Origin: Nonomuraea sp. NEAU-A123
GTDB taxonomy: Bacteria > Actinomycetota > Actinomycetes > Streptosporangiales > Streptosporangiaceae
Reading direction: 5' to 3'
DNA: 64,000 nt
Assembly (NCBI RefSeq): GCF_018603905.1
Contig: NZ_JAHFZZ010000015.1
Span: 62,001 to 126,000, forward strand
Shown here: positions 44,573 to 53,493 of the stretch, in pieces
Position numbering within the stretch: the stretch's first letter is position 1
Layout: each line of letters opens with the position of its first letter
Position numbers and translations under genes: made by a program
Notes under the pieces: model-generated
The model's input: only the letters and a program-made list of their open reading frames with translations
Databases searched by the model: none
What the model was told of the DNA's origin: nothing

Positions 44573-44794
44573 ATGAGGGTGGCGGTGGACCGGGACAAGT
44601 GCTGCGGGGCGGGACAGTGCGTGATGATCGCGCCGGAGGTGTTCGACCAGGACGAGGACGACGGGATCGTGCTGCTGCTCGACGACACACCGCAGGCGCG
44701 CCTGTACCGGGCCGTGCGCGAGGCGGCGAGCGTCTGCCCGGCCGCCGCGATCCAACTGTCCGAGCCCGACGTAGTCCAGCCGGGCGTGGGGTGA
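44573..44794 (+). CDS. Ferredoxin of the [3Fe-4S] type
   Basis: 73 residues, beginning MRVAVDRDKCCGAGQCVMIAP and ending with SVCPAAAIQL. The cysteine spacing and size are those of P450-linked actinomycete ferredoxins. It is in one operon with the P450 gene. Confidence 0.9.
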   Translation: MRVAVDRDKCCGAGQCVMIAPEVFDQDEDDGIVLLLDDTPQARLYRAVREAASVCPAAAIQLSEPDVVQPGVG

Positions 44795-44798
44795 CGGA

Positions 44799-45650
44799 CT
44801 AGCGGCGGTAGCCTGCCATGCGCTCCAGCCGGGCCACCCGCTCGGAGGTGGGCGGATGCGTGGAGAACAGCCGCCCGAACCCCGACCCGCTGAACGGGTT
44901 GGCGATCATCATGTGGGAAGCCGAGGTGAGGCGGCTGTTCTCCGGCAGCGGCAGCCGGCGAGCGCCCATCTCGATCTTGCGCAGCGCCGAGGCCAGCGCC
45001 AGCGGATCGCCCGTCAGCCGAGCACCCGACTCATCCGCCTGGAACTCCCGCGTTCTGGAGATCGCCATCTGCACCATCCCCGCCGCCACCGGCCCGAGGA
45101 CCATCATGAGCAGCGCCCCCAGGAACCCGGGCCCCTCATCGTCATCGGACCCACCGAAGAACACGGCCAGATAGCTGAGCCAAGTGATCATCGTGGCCAG
45201 AGCCCCGGCCACCGATGAGAGCAGAATGTCGCGGTTGTAGACATGGGACAGCTCGTGCCCGATGACCCCGCGCAGCTCGTCCGGGTTGAGCAGCTGGGTG
45301 AGCCCGTACGTCACGCAGACCGCCGCCTGGCGCGGGCTCCGTCCGGTCGCGAAGGCGTTCGGTTGCACGGTGGGGGAAATGTACAGGCGGGGCATCGGCT
45401 GCCGGGCTTCGGTGGAGAGCTCCCGTACGATCCGGTAGAGCAGGGGCTGCTCAACCTCGCTGACCTGCCGCGCCCGCATCGCCGACAGGGCGATCCGATC
45501 GGAGAAGAAGTAGGCGACACCACTGCTCGCCATGGCGAGCACGAACGCGATCTGCAGGCCGGTGCCGCCGCCCAACCACCCTCCCACCGCGAGTATCAAC
45601 GCAGATAGGCCGCCCAGCAGAATGGCGGTGCGCAGACCGTTGTGGTGCAA
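44799..45650 (-). CDS. htpX: Membrane zinc metalloprotease HtpX
   Basis: TTG start at 45650 with GGGGGG before it; 283 residues. HELSH (in GVIGHELSHVYNRD) is the zinc site, and ETGxx-type EFQADESGARL carries the third ligand. Two N-terminal and two central membrane helices. It degrades misfolded membrane proteins. It lies beside the nuo cluster. Confidence 0.93.
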   Translation of the reverse strand: MHHNGLRTAILLGGLSALILAVGGWLGGGTGLQIAFVLAMASSGVAYFFSDRIALSAMRARQVSEVEQPLLYRIVRELSTEARQPMPRLYISPTVQPNAFATGRSPRQAAVCVTYGLTQLLNPDELRGVIGHELSHVYNRDILLSSVAGALATMITWLSYLAVFFGGSDDDEGPGFLGALLMMVLGPVAAGMVQMAISRTREFQADESGARLTGDPLALASALRKIEMGARRLPLPENSRLTSASHMMIANPFSGSGFGRLFSTHPPTSERVARLERMAGYRR

Positions 45651-45778
45651 GGTTCCCCCCTTCGTGGTGTGGGTTCACCCGGTCCAACGACGATCCCCCG
45701 GTCCATCGTTCCCCGTCGTGCTCAACCGAGGGCACAGCGCGACCGAACCGCCTGCCCAAAGCCCTGGAGTCCCCTTTA

Positions 45779-47497
45779 TCACCCGGAGGCGGACAACGAC
45801 GTAACCCCCAGCACCAACTGAGGTGCGACCGAGAACAGGAGCGCCACCACCAGAGCGATCCCGACGGCCACCCAGACAGCGGGCACCGCCCGGCGGACCC
45901 CGGCGGGCACGGCCTCGACCGGGGTGAACAGTCGTGCCGTCCAGACCACGTAGTAGTACAGACCGATCACGGTGTTGACGGCCATGACGACCGCGAGCCA
46001 CCCGGCCCCACCCTCGATGATCTCCCGGAACACCACCACCTTGGCGAACAGCCCCGCCAGCCCCGGCGGCAGTCCGGCCAGGCAGATCAAGCAGAACGCC
46101 AACGCGATCGCCGCCACCGGGCTGCGGAAGGCGAGGCCGCGATAGTCGTCCAGCTCGTTGCGCGCGGTCGTCCGCGACACCAGCATGACGACCGCGAACG
46201 CGCCCAGGTTCATGGCCGCGTAGATAACGAGGTACGCCACCGACGCCCCGACCGCACCGGCAGCGTCAGCGGCAGCGACGAGACCAGTGGCACCCGCCGC
46301 ACCCGCCGCACCCGCCGCACCCGCCGCACCCGCCGCACCCGCCGCACCCGCCGCACCCGCCGCACCCGCCGCACCCGCCGCACCGACGGTCAGGCTAGGG
46401 CCGGCGGCCGTCGCGCCGGTCTGGGCCGCCACTGCGAGCGGGGCCAGGATGTAGCCCGACTGGGCGACCGAGGACCAGGCCAGCAGTCGTACGGCGGAGC
46501 GCTGGCGCATGGCCAGAAGGTTGCCGACCGTCATGGTGAGCGCCGCGACGACCGCGATGATGGGCGTCCAGGTCGACGCCTGTCCGGGCAACGCGGCGAC
46601 CAGGAGGAGGATCAGGCCCGCGAACCCGGCCGCCTTCGAGATCACCGAAAGCAGCGCGGCGACCGGGACCGGCGCGCCCTGGTAGACGTCCGCCGCCCAG
46701 GAGTGGAACGGCACAGCGGCGATCTTGAACGCGAACCCGGCCACGACGAGCACCAGCCCGACCGTGACCACGCCCGGCAGTCCGTGATCGGCCGCCAGCA
46801 GGGACGAGTGCGCCTCCGGCGTCGCCGCACCCGGCGCGGCCACCGTCCCGCTGAACACCGAGGCGAGACGGGAGAGGTAGACCGTCCCGGCGATCCCGTA
46901 CAGCAGGGAGACCCCGAACAGCATGACGGCCGTCGACACGACCGAGACGAGGAAGAGCTTGACCGCCGCCTCGGAGGAGCGCCCGTCGTAGCGTTTGAGC
47001 GCGGTGAGGGCGAACACCGGCAGCGACACCAGCTCCAGGGCCACCACCAGCATGATCAGGTCACGCGAGGCAGGCAGGGTCACCGCGCCGACCAGCGTAC
47101 AGAGCACCAGGAAATACCACTCACCTGCCGGAATGCCACCTCCGGCCAGCTCGGACATGGACATCAGCACGACCACGACGGCCGCGACCAGCACCAGCCC
47201 CGCGAAGATCAGCGTGAACCGGTCGACCACGAACGAACACGCCGCCGCACTTCCTGCCCCCGCTGCGGTGGCGAGGCTTTCGGGAACGCAGAAGGTCGCC
47301 CGCGAACCGCCACCTCGTACGGCCTGCGCCACGACGAACCCCAGCGCGACGACGATGCCCCCGAGACTGACCAGACCGAGCCCGGTCTGGGTCCGCCTCC
47401 CGGTGGGCAGGAACGCGTCGAGCATCAGCACGAGCCCGGCCACCAGGGCGAGGACCAGCGGCACCGCGATGACGAAGTAGTCGATCTGCTGGATCAT
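45779..47497 (-). CDS. nuoN: NADH-quinone oxidoreductase subunit N
   Basis: ATG 47497, overlapping the nuoM stop (ATGA); 572 residues, antiporter-like membrane subunit. Typical segments: LFGVSLLYGIAGTVYL, FAFKIAAVPFHSWAADVYQGAP, LLAWSSVAQSGYILAPLAV. A Gly-Ala-Ala repeat (10 copies of a 9-bp unit, 46291-46380) lies in a loop near the centre. It is a proton-translocating subunit. Confidence 0.93.
   Translation of the reverse strand: MIQQIDYFVIAVPLVLALVAGLVLMLDAFLPTGRRTQTGLGLVSLGGIVVALGFVVAQAVRGGGSRATFCVPESLATAAGAGSAAACSFVVDRFTLIFAGLVLVAAVVVVLMSMSELAGGGIPAGEWYFLVLCTLVGAVTLPASRDLIMLVVALELVSLPVFALTALKRYDGRSSEAAVKLFLVSVVSTAVMLFGVSLLYGIAGTVYLSRLASVFSGTVAAPGAATPEAHSSLLAADHGLPGVVTVGLVLVVAGFAFKIAAVPFHSWAADVYQGAPVPVAALLSVISKAAGFAGLILLLVAALPGQASTWTPIIAVVAALTMTVGNLLAMRQRSAVRLLAWSSVAQSGYILAPLAVAAQTGATAAGPSLTVGAAGAAGAAGAAGAAGAAGAAGAAGAAGAAGATGLVAAADAAGAVGASVAYLVIYAAMNLGAFAVVMLVSRTTARNELDDYRGLAFRSPVAAIALAFCLICLAGLPPGLAGLFAKVVVFREIIEGGAGWLAVVMAVNTVIGLYYYVVWTARLFTPVEAVPAGVRRAVPAVWVAVGIALVVALLFSVAPQLVLGVTSLSASG
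46291..46380 (-). repeat. 9-bp minisatellite in nuoN
   Basis: Ten perfect copies of CACCCGCCG on the plus strand encode a (Gly-Ala-Ala)n run in NuoN without breaking the frame. Copy-number changes would add or remove three residues. Confidence 0.95.
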
Positions 47498-49101
47498 GAC
47501 AAGGCCCCCAGCAGGGTCTGCACGGCCGGTGTGGTGAGCGAGAGAAGCAGTTTGGGCCAGAGCCCGAACAGCAGGATCAGCACGATCAACGGCACCCAGG
47601 CGGCCCACTCGTACCCCTGGATGTCACGCAACCCCCGCCGCCCGATCCCACCGTCGGAAGGCCCAGGCGGGCGCGAGCCGAGCGCACCCGAGCGAGCGAC
47701 TGCCGCCGGGACCGCACGTTCAGGGAGGCCGTGCGTCACGCGGGACAGCATGACGAGGAAGTACGCCGCCGTCAGCACCGCGCCCAGCCCGCCGATCACC
47801 ATGAACGTCAGAAACAGCCCCCGCGGCAACCCGTCCCCAGGCTGGAAGGCGCCGAACAGGGACAGCATCTCCCCCCAGAACCCGGCCAGCCCAGGCACCC
47901 CGAGCGAGGCGATGGCCGCGAAGGTCAGCACCGACCCCAGGTGGGGAAGCGTCGCCAGCATGCCGCCGCCGAGAACTCGCATGTCGGCCGTGCCGTAGCG
48001 CTCCTTGATCGCGCCGGCGAGGAAGAAGAGCAGGCCGGTGATGAGGCCGTGGGCGACGTTCGCGAACAGGGCGCCGTTGACGCCCACCGTGGTCAGCGTG
48101 GCGAAGCCCAGCAGGACGAAGCCCATGTGGCCCACGGACGAGTAGGCGATCATGCGTTTGAGATCGCGCTGAGCGAGGCACGCCAGGGCGCCGTAGACGA
48201 TGCCGACCACGGCGAACGCCCCCAGCCACGGCGCCACCGCCACCGCCCCTTCGGGCAGGACGGGGATGGCGATCCTGGCGAAGCCGTACGTGCCCATCTT
48301 CAGCAGTACGCCGGCCAGCAGCACCGAACCGACGGTGGGCGCCTCGGTGTGCGCGTCGGGCAGCCAGGTGTGCAGCGGCCACATGGGCGTCTTGACCGCC
48401 AGCCCGACGCCGATGGCCACGAACGCGAGAATCTGTACGGCTCTGGGCATGCCCGCGCCGTGGGCCTGGCCGAGGGCGACGATGTCGAGCGTGCCGGTCC
48501 GCGCCCAGACGAGCAGCAGGCCGAGCAGCATCACGACCGATCCGAGCAGCGTGTACAGGATGAACTTGATCGACGCGCCGCGACGGCCCTTGCCGCCCCA
48601 GATGGCGATCAGGAAGTACATCGGGATCAGCACGATCTCGAAGAACACGAAGAACAGCAGCAGGTCGAGCGCGAGGAACGTACCGATCATGCCGACTTCG
48701 AGCACGAGCAGCGTGAACACCATCGCCCGAGGCCGCGCACCGCCCGCTCTCGCCCGCAGCAACTGTCCGGGACCGCGCGCGTCGCCCCAGCTCAGGTAGA
48801 CGAAGCAGAGGAACGTCAGGAGGGCGGTCAGCGCGATCAGCGGCAGCGAGATGCCGTCGACGGCCAGGTGGAAGTGGAGCCCCAGCCCAGAGATCCACTC
48901 CCGGTCGACGGCGAACTGCGGCCGCGCCGCCTGGCCGTAGTCGAATGTCGCCACCATCACCACGGCGAGCACCAGCGCGACACCCGACACGACCAGCCCG
49001 TAGACCCGCAGCCACGGGCGCAACGCGGTCGGCGCCACCAGGAGCAGCAGCGCCCCGAGCAGGGGCACGGCCAGCAACGCGACAGGAAGCAAGCTCGTCA
49101 C
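47494..49101 (-). CDS. nuoM: NADH-quinone oxidoreductase subunit M
   Basis: GTG 49101; 535 residues. Key stretches: VKTPMWPLHTWLPDAHTEAP, LLKMGTYGFARIAIP, RMIAYSSVGHMGFVLLG. It is the antiporter-like proton channel. Overlaps nuoL and nuoN by 4 nt. Confidence 0.95.
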   Translation of the reverse strand: MTSLLPVALLAVPLLGALLLLVAPTALRPWLRVYGLVVSGVALVLAVVMVATFDYGQAARPQFAVDREWISGLGLHFHLAVDGISLPLIALTALLTFLCFVYLSWGDARGPGQLLRARAGGARPRAMVFTLLVLEVGMIGTFLALDLLLFFVFFEIVLIPMYFLIAIWGGKGRRGASIKFILYTLLGSVVMLLGLLLVWARTGTLDIVALGQAHGAGMPRAVQILAFVAIGVGLAVKTPMWPLHTWLPDAHTEAPTVGSVLLAGVLLKMGTYGFARIAIPVLPEGAVAVAPWLGAFAVVGIVYGALACLAQRDLKRMIAYSSVGHMGFVLLGFATLTTVGVNGALFANVAHGLITGLLFFLAGAIKERYGTADMRVLGGGMLATLPHLGSVLTFAAIASLGVPGLAGFWGEMLSLFGAFQPGDGLPRGLFLTFMVIGGLGAVLTAAYFLVMLSRVTHGLPERAVPAAVARSGALGSRPPGPSDGGIGRRGLRDIQGYEWAAWVPLIVLILLFGLWPKLLLSLTTPAVQTLLGALS

Positions 49102-51008
49102 GTGAACACCACCGCCCCCACCACGATCAAGAGGACCCCGGCGAGCACGCCGCTCACGTAGAGCTGGACGTTGCCGTTCTGGGCGAGCCGCAGCAGCCCG
49201 GACAACCCTCGCGCGGACCGTCCCGAGCCGCGTACCGCCCCGTCCACGACCACGTCGTCCGTCCTGACCACAAGCCTGGCCAGCGCCAGTACCGGCCGGA
49301 CGAACAGGGCGGAGTAGACGCCGTCCACGTAGAACGCCTGCTCACAGGGCACACGCAGAGGGCCGAGCAGGCGGGCCGGGTCGGCGAGGGGGTCACTGCG
49401 CCAGAACGCGTACACCACCCCGGCGCCGAGCAGCGCGAGCACGACGCCGATGGCCGCCACCCCCAGGTCCACGTGGAGCCCGCCGGCGAGTCCGAGCAGC
49501 AGGGCGGGAACCGTGAGGAGCACGATGGGCACGAGCATCGTCCGCGGCGCCTCGCGGACGTCGATCACGTGGGCCGTGCCGGGCTCAGGCTCGGGGAGCG
49601 CGACGACTCTCGCCGCACCGAAGAAGGTACGGAGCCAGGCCCTTGTCGCGTACGCCCCGGTGACGGCGACGGTCGCGAGCGCGCAGCCGTACAGCAGCAG
49701 GGCGGCGGCGTCCGTCAGACCGCCACCCGACAGTGCGTGGTCCATGGCCAGCAGGAGTTCGTCCTTGCTGAAGAAGCCGCTCGCCGGAGGCAGCCCCGCG
49801 AGGGCGGCGAATCCAACCGTCATCGTGACGAACGTGACCGGCAGCTCCCGTCGCAGGCCGCCCATCTGGGTCATCAGGTTCGAGCCGACGTGGTGGATGA
49901 CCGCGCCCGCGCACAGGAAGAGCAGCGCCTTGAACGCGCCGTGCGTGAGGAGGTGGAAGATCGCCGCGCTGTCGGAGCCCGCCGCCAGCCCGCCGGCCAT
50001 GTAGGAGAGCTGGCTGATCGTCGAGTACGCGAGCACGCGTTTCAGGTCGTCCTGGGCGAGCGCGGCCAGGGCGGCGCCCAGCATGCCGAGGGCGGCCAGG
50101 ACGGCCAGCACGTCGAGTGTGGGGCGAGCGCCTTGGAACGCGGGGAAGAGCCGCGCCACGATGAAGATCCCGGCGGCCACCATGGTGGCGGCGTGGATCA
50201 GCGCGCTGATGGGCGTCGGGCCCGCCATCGCGTCGGGCAGCCAGGTGTGCAGCGGCACCTGCGCGCTCTTGCCCGCCACCCCGGCGAGCAGCAGCATCGT
50301 GGCGGCCACCAGCGTGCCTGTGGACATCTCGGGCACCTTCGCCAGCACATCCGCTATCCGGAAGCTGCCCGCGGCGGCGCCGAGCACGAAGATGCCGAAC
50401 AGGAAGCCGACGTCGCCGAGCCGGGTGACCAGGAACGCCTTGATGGCGGCTCGCGAGTTGCCCTTGTCCTCCCACCAGTGGCCGATGAGCAGGTATGAGC
50501 ACAGGCCCATGATCTCCCAGCCCACATAGAGGACGAGGAGGTCGCCCGCGTAGACCACCAGCAGCATCGCGCTGGTGAACAGGCTGATGAAAGCGCTGTA
50601 GGAGGGATAGCGAGGGTCGTCGTGGAGGTATCCGACCGAGTAGACCTGTACGGCCAGCGCCACAAGGGTCACCAGGACGCCGAGGATGGCGGACAGGTCG
50701 TCGGCCTGGAGGGTCAGTGAGATCGGGATGGCGCCGGTGCCGATGGTGCCGTAGGTGCGGCCGACCGCCGGGCCCGGTCTGGCACCTTCGAGAAAGGCGA
50801 AACCGGGCTCCCAGGCCAGCCAGAGCGCCAGGACCGCGGCAGCCGCCGTCGGCACCACCGCGATCCACGCCGCCCGCGCATTGGCCCCCGAGCCCGTTAC
50901 CGGTCCCGCTGTGCTCGCCGGGCGTCGGTGCGGCCAGCGCGACAACAGCAGACCGGCGAAGGCCGCGACGAAGGGCAGAGCTATGGCCAGGAGCGGGAAG
51001 ATCGTCAC
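49098..51008 (-). CDS. nuoL: NADH-quinone oxidoreductase subunit L
   Basis: GTG 51008; 636 residues. PLHTWLPDAMAGPTPISALI, HAATMVAAGIFIVARL and VLAYSTISQLSYM are standard. The C-terminal lateral helix is present (VVVDGAVRGSGRSARGLSGL). Proton-pumping subunit of complex I. Confidence 0.95.
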   Translation of the reverse strand: MTIFPLLAIALPFVAAFAGLLLSRWPHRRPASTAGPVTGSGANARAAWIAVVPTAAAAVLALWLAWEPGFAFLEGARPGPAVGRTYGTIGTGAIPISLTLQADDLSAILGVLVTLVALAVQVYSVGYLHDDPRYPSYSAFISLFTSAMLLVVYAGDLLVLYVGWEIMGLCSYLLIGHWWEDKGNSRAAIKAFLVTRLGDVGFLFGIFVLGAAAGSFRIADVLAKVPEMSTGTLVAATMLLLAGVAGKSAQVPLHTWLPDAMAGPTPISALIHAATMVAAGIFIVARLFPAFQGARPTLDVLAVLAALGMLGAALAALAQDDLKRVLAYSTISQLSYMAGGLAAGSDSAAIFHLLTHGAFKALLFLCAGAVIHHVGSNLMTQMGGLRRELPVTFVTMTVGFAALAGLPPASGFFSKDELLLAMDHALSGGGLTDAAALLLYGCALATVAVTGAYATRAWLRTFFGAARVVALPEPEPGTAHVIDVREAPRTMLVPIVLLTVPALLLGLAGGLHVDLGVAAIGVVLALLGAGVVYAFWRSDPLADPARLLGPLRVPCEQAFYVDGVYSALFVRPVLALARLVVRTDDVVVDGAVRGSGRSARGLSGLLRLAQNGNVQLYVSGVLAGVLLIVVGAVVFT

Positions 51009-51502
51009 AGTGCTCCCCCTCGTCTGACGGGCTGGGCTGTCGCAGCCGAGTCGCCCGCCACCGCAGGCTCGCCCAGCCGACGTGCCGGCGGGCTTGCCGG
51101 GTCATCCGACGTGCTGGGATCTGCCGGGTCGCCCGATGTGCCGAGATCTGCCGGGCCACCCGACGCCGCGGGCTCTGCCGGGTCGCCCGACGTATCGGAT
51201 TCGGCCAGGTCGCGGAGTTGGTCGATGTCGACCGTACGGCGGTTGCGGTAGAGGGCCAGGACGATCGCGAGCCCCAGCCCGACCTCGGCGGCGGCGATCA
51301 CGATGATGAACAGCGTGAGCACCTGGCCGCTGTGCAGCCGATCCCCCAGCCACACGTCGAACGCGACCAGGTTGAGGTTGACGGCGTTGAGCATCAGCTC
51401 GACCGACATCAGCACGAGAATCGTGTTGCGCCGGGCGAGCACCCCGTAGATGCCGACGGAGAAGAGGAGCGCGGAGACGACCGCCGGGTAGACGATGTGC
51501 AC
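51005..51502 (-). CDS. nuoK: NADH-quinone oxidoreductase subunit K with C-terminal extension
   Basis: GTG 51502; 165 residues. The first 99 are a normal NuoK (RRNTILVLMSVELMLNAVNL, AAAEVGLGLAIVLALYRNRR). The remaining 65 form a Ser/Asp/Pro/Gly-rich repeat tail (SDTSGDPAEPAASGGPADLG and so on) not usual in the family, with no predicted structure. Confidence 0.92.
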   Translation of the reverse strand: MHIVYPAVVSALLFSVGIYGVLARRNTILVLMSVELMLNAVNLNLVAFDVWLGDRLHSGQVLTLFIIVIAAAEVGLGLAIVLALYRNRRTVDIDQLRDLAESDTSGDPAEPAASGGPADLGTSGDPADPSTSDDPASPPARRLGEPAVAGDSAATAQPVRRGGAL

Positions 51503-52065
51503 TAAGAACCCCCGGTCTGCTCGGGTGGCGAACCCCCGGGAATGTCCGTGCGGGACAGCACGATGGCGCCGATCAACGCGGCCAGCAGCAGAACGGAGAG
51601 CGCCTCGAAAGGCAGCACCCAGGTGCTGAACACGCTGGCGCCGAGCTCCTTGGCGGCGCCGGAGCCGGGTCTCAACGGTGTGTACGCCGTGCGGAAGCCG
51701 TCGATCACCATCGTGACCAGGACGGCCGCCGTCGCCGCCGCCACCACGGCCGCCACCCACCGGTTGCCGCTGTCAAGATCGGCGGAACGGCCGATCGGGG
51801 CACGGGTCAGCATGATGCCGAACAGCAGCAGGACCACCACCGCGCCCACGTAGATGAGCACCTGCACCCAGGCCACGAACTCGGCGGTCAGCACCAGGTA
51901 GCCGCCGGCCAGCGCGCCGAAGGAGACGACCAGCCAGAGGGCGGCGTGGACCAGTTGCCTGGTCGTGACGACGAGCAGCGCGGATCCGACCGCCACCGCG
52001 CCCAGCAGCAAGAAGACGATCTCTTGCCCGGTGGGTGACAGGTAGGAGGGCACCGCCTCGGTCAC
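51502..52065 (-). CDS. nuoJ: NADH-quinone oxidoreductase subunit J
   Basis: GTG 52065; 187 residues with five hydrophobic segments (FLLLGAVAVGSALLVVTTRQ, VAWVQVLIYVGAVVVLLLFG). Membrane subunit of complex I. Overlaps nuoI (4 nt) and nuoK (1 nt). Confidence 0.93.
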   Translation of the reverse strand: MTEAVPSYLSPTGQEIVFLLLGAVAVGSALLVVTTRQLVHAALWLVVSFGALAGGYLVLTAEFVAWVQVLIYVGAVVVLLLFGIMLTRAPIGRSADLDSGNRWVAAVVAAATAAVLVTMVIDGFRTAYTPLRPGSGAAKELGASVFSTWVLPFEALSVLLLAALIGAIVLSRTDIPGGSPPEQTGGS

Positions 52066-53342
52066 GACTCCTCCTCGGACTCCCTTGTCTCACCAGGGTC
52101 GAGCCGCCCGGGCGGGCGGATGGATCGGGGATCGGCCATCCTGCGCCCGCGCCGGCTCGCGCCAGAATTCTGCTCCCCCGCGCCGGGTGGCGACGACGGT
52201 TCGCCCGAGCCTGTGGATGACGCTTCGGCAGACGGCCGGCCTGTGGATGACGGGCCACCTGAAGCAGACGCCGACGGGCCGGAAGCGGGTGCCGACGAGC
52301 CAGAAGCAGGTGCCGACGGGGCGGAAGCAGGTGCTGGCCGACCGGATGTCGGTGTCGGCGGACCGGATGTAGGCGCGGGCGGAACGGATGTCGGTGTCGG
52401 CGAGCCAGAAGCAGGCGCCGACCGACCGGATGTAGGCGCGGGCGGCCCGGAAGCAGGTGCCGATGGCCCGGACGCGGGACCTGGCCTGCCGGGGCGGTCA
52501 ACGGTACCGGTCCGGTCGGCGGCCGAGCCGGTGGCGCCGGAAGGGTCAGCGGCGGAGTCTGCGGCACCGCGACGGTCGGCAGCCGAACCTGCGACGCCAG
52601 AACGGTCAGCGGAACCGGTCCGGTCGGCGACCGAGCCTGCGGCGCCGGAACGGTCAGCGGACGGACCTGCGGCGTCGCGACGGTCAGCGGTCGAGCTTGC
52701 GGCACCGCGACGGTCAGCCGCCGGACCTGCGACGCCAGAACGGTCGGCAGCCGGGCCTGCGGTGTCGGGGCGGTTGGCGCCGGTGCGGTCGGAGGTTGGG
52801 CGGGCGGTGGCCGGGGCTGTGGTGCCAGGGCGGTCGGTGGCTGGGCGGCGGGGGGCGGCTGTGAGTTCTTTCGGGGGCGCGGCGCCGGGGTCGTGGGCGG
52901 GGGGCGGGGGGACCGTGGGGGTCCAGGCTGCGAGCCGGTCCTTTTCATGCAGGAGGTTGCGGATGTCGCCCTCGGCATACTCGAACTCGGGCGACCAGAA
53001 CAACGCGTCGAACGGGCACACCTCGATGCAGATCCCGCAGTACATGCACAGGGCGAAGTCGATGGCGAACCGGTCGAGAACGTTCCGCTGGCGGGCACGC
53101 CCACCCTCAGGGGCCGGAAGGGTCTCCTTGTGCGAGTCGATATAGATGCACCAGTCGGGGCACTCGCGCGCGCAGAGCATGCAGGAGGTGCAGTTCTCCT
53201 CGACCAGGGCGATGACGCCGCGGCTGCGGGGCGGGAGGGCGGGCTTGACCTCGGGATACTGCTGCGTTACGGATTTGCGCAGCATGTGACGAAGAGTCAC
53301 CGATAGACCCTTCGCGAGGCCGACTCCCGGTATCCGCGCCAT
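52062..53342 (-). CDS. nuoI: NADH-quinone oxidoreductase subunit I with very long disordered tail
   Basis: ATG 53342 gives 426 residues; GTG 53360 is an alternative. Two [4Fe-4S] sites: C51/C54/C57/C61 (CTSCMLCAREC) and C99/C102/C105/C109 (CMYCGICIEVC). The domain ends near residue 140. The remaining 285 residues are low-complexity repeats of the kind ADRSGAAG and APASGPPAPTSG. Normal NuoI has 160-220 residues. Confidence 0.93.
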   Translation of the reverse strand: MARIPGVGLAKGLSVTLRHMLRKSVTQQYPEVKPALPPRSRGVIALVEENCTSCMLCARECPDWCIYIDSHKETLPAPEGGRARQRNVLDRFAIDFALCMYCGICIEVCPFDALFWSPEFEYAEGDIRNLLHEKDRLAAWTPTVPPPPAHDPGAAPPKELTAAPRRPATDRPGTTAPATARPTSDRTGANRPDTAGPAADRSGVAGPAADRRGAASSTADRRDAAGPSADRSGAAGSVADRTGSADRSGVAGSAADRRGAADSAADPSGATGSAADRTGTVDRPGRPGPASGPSAPASGPPAPTSGRSAPASGSPTPTSVPPAPTSGPPTPTSGRPAPASAPSAPASGSSAPASGPSASASGGPSSTGRPSAEASSTGSGEPSSPPGAGEQNSGASRRGRRMADPRSIRPPGRLDPGETRESEEES

Positions 53343-53390
53343 ATCAACATCATGTCGCACTTGACCGTGCAGGTGAATGATCCAGGCCCG

Positions 53391-53455
53391 TTGTCCCCAA
53401 GTTTTCCACAGTCATCCACAGGCTGACCGAAGGTTATCCACAAGATGTGTCCACA
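53391..53455 (+). promoter_or_regulatory. Cluster of DnaA-box-like 9-mers
   Basis: Five same-strand 9-mers in 65 bp resemble the DnaA box TTRTCCACA: TTGTCCCCA (53391), TTTTCCACA (53402), TCATCCACA (53412), TTATCCACA (53434, perfect) and GTGTCCACA (53447). They lie between the divergent nuoI and kinase genes. Confidence 0.55.
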
Positions 53456-53493
53456 GCCGATATGTGAAAGTCCTGCGCGATAGTCTTCCCGCC

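Noticed and set aside
42823..44688. 621-residue minus-strand frame
   Set aside because: Antisense shadow of the Nudix, P450 and ferredoxin genes, which have clear motifs on the plus strand.
46291..46380. Minisatellite as a CRISPR array
   Set aside because: The unit is 9 bp with no spacers and lies in frame in nuoN.
48945..50498. 517-residue plus-strand frame in nuoL/nuoM
   Set aside because: Antisense shadow of nuoL and nuoM; Arg/Gln/His-rich composition typical of antisense frames in GC-rich DNA.
53391..53455. DnaA-box cluster as oriC
   Set aside because: No dnaA, dnaN, gyrB, rnpA or AT-rich unwinding region nearby; only a short cluster.
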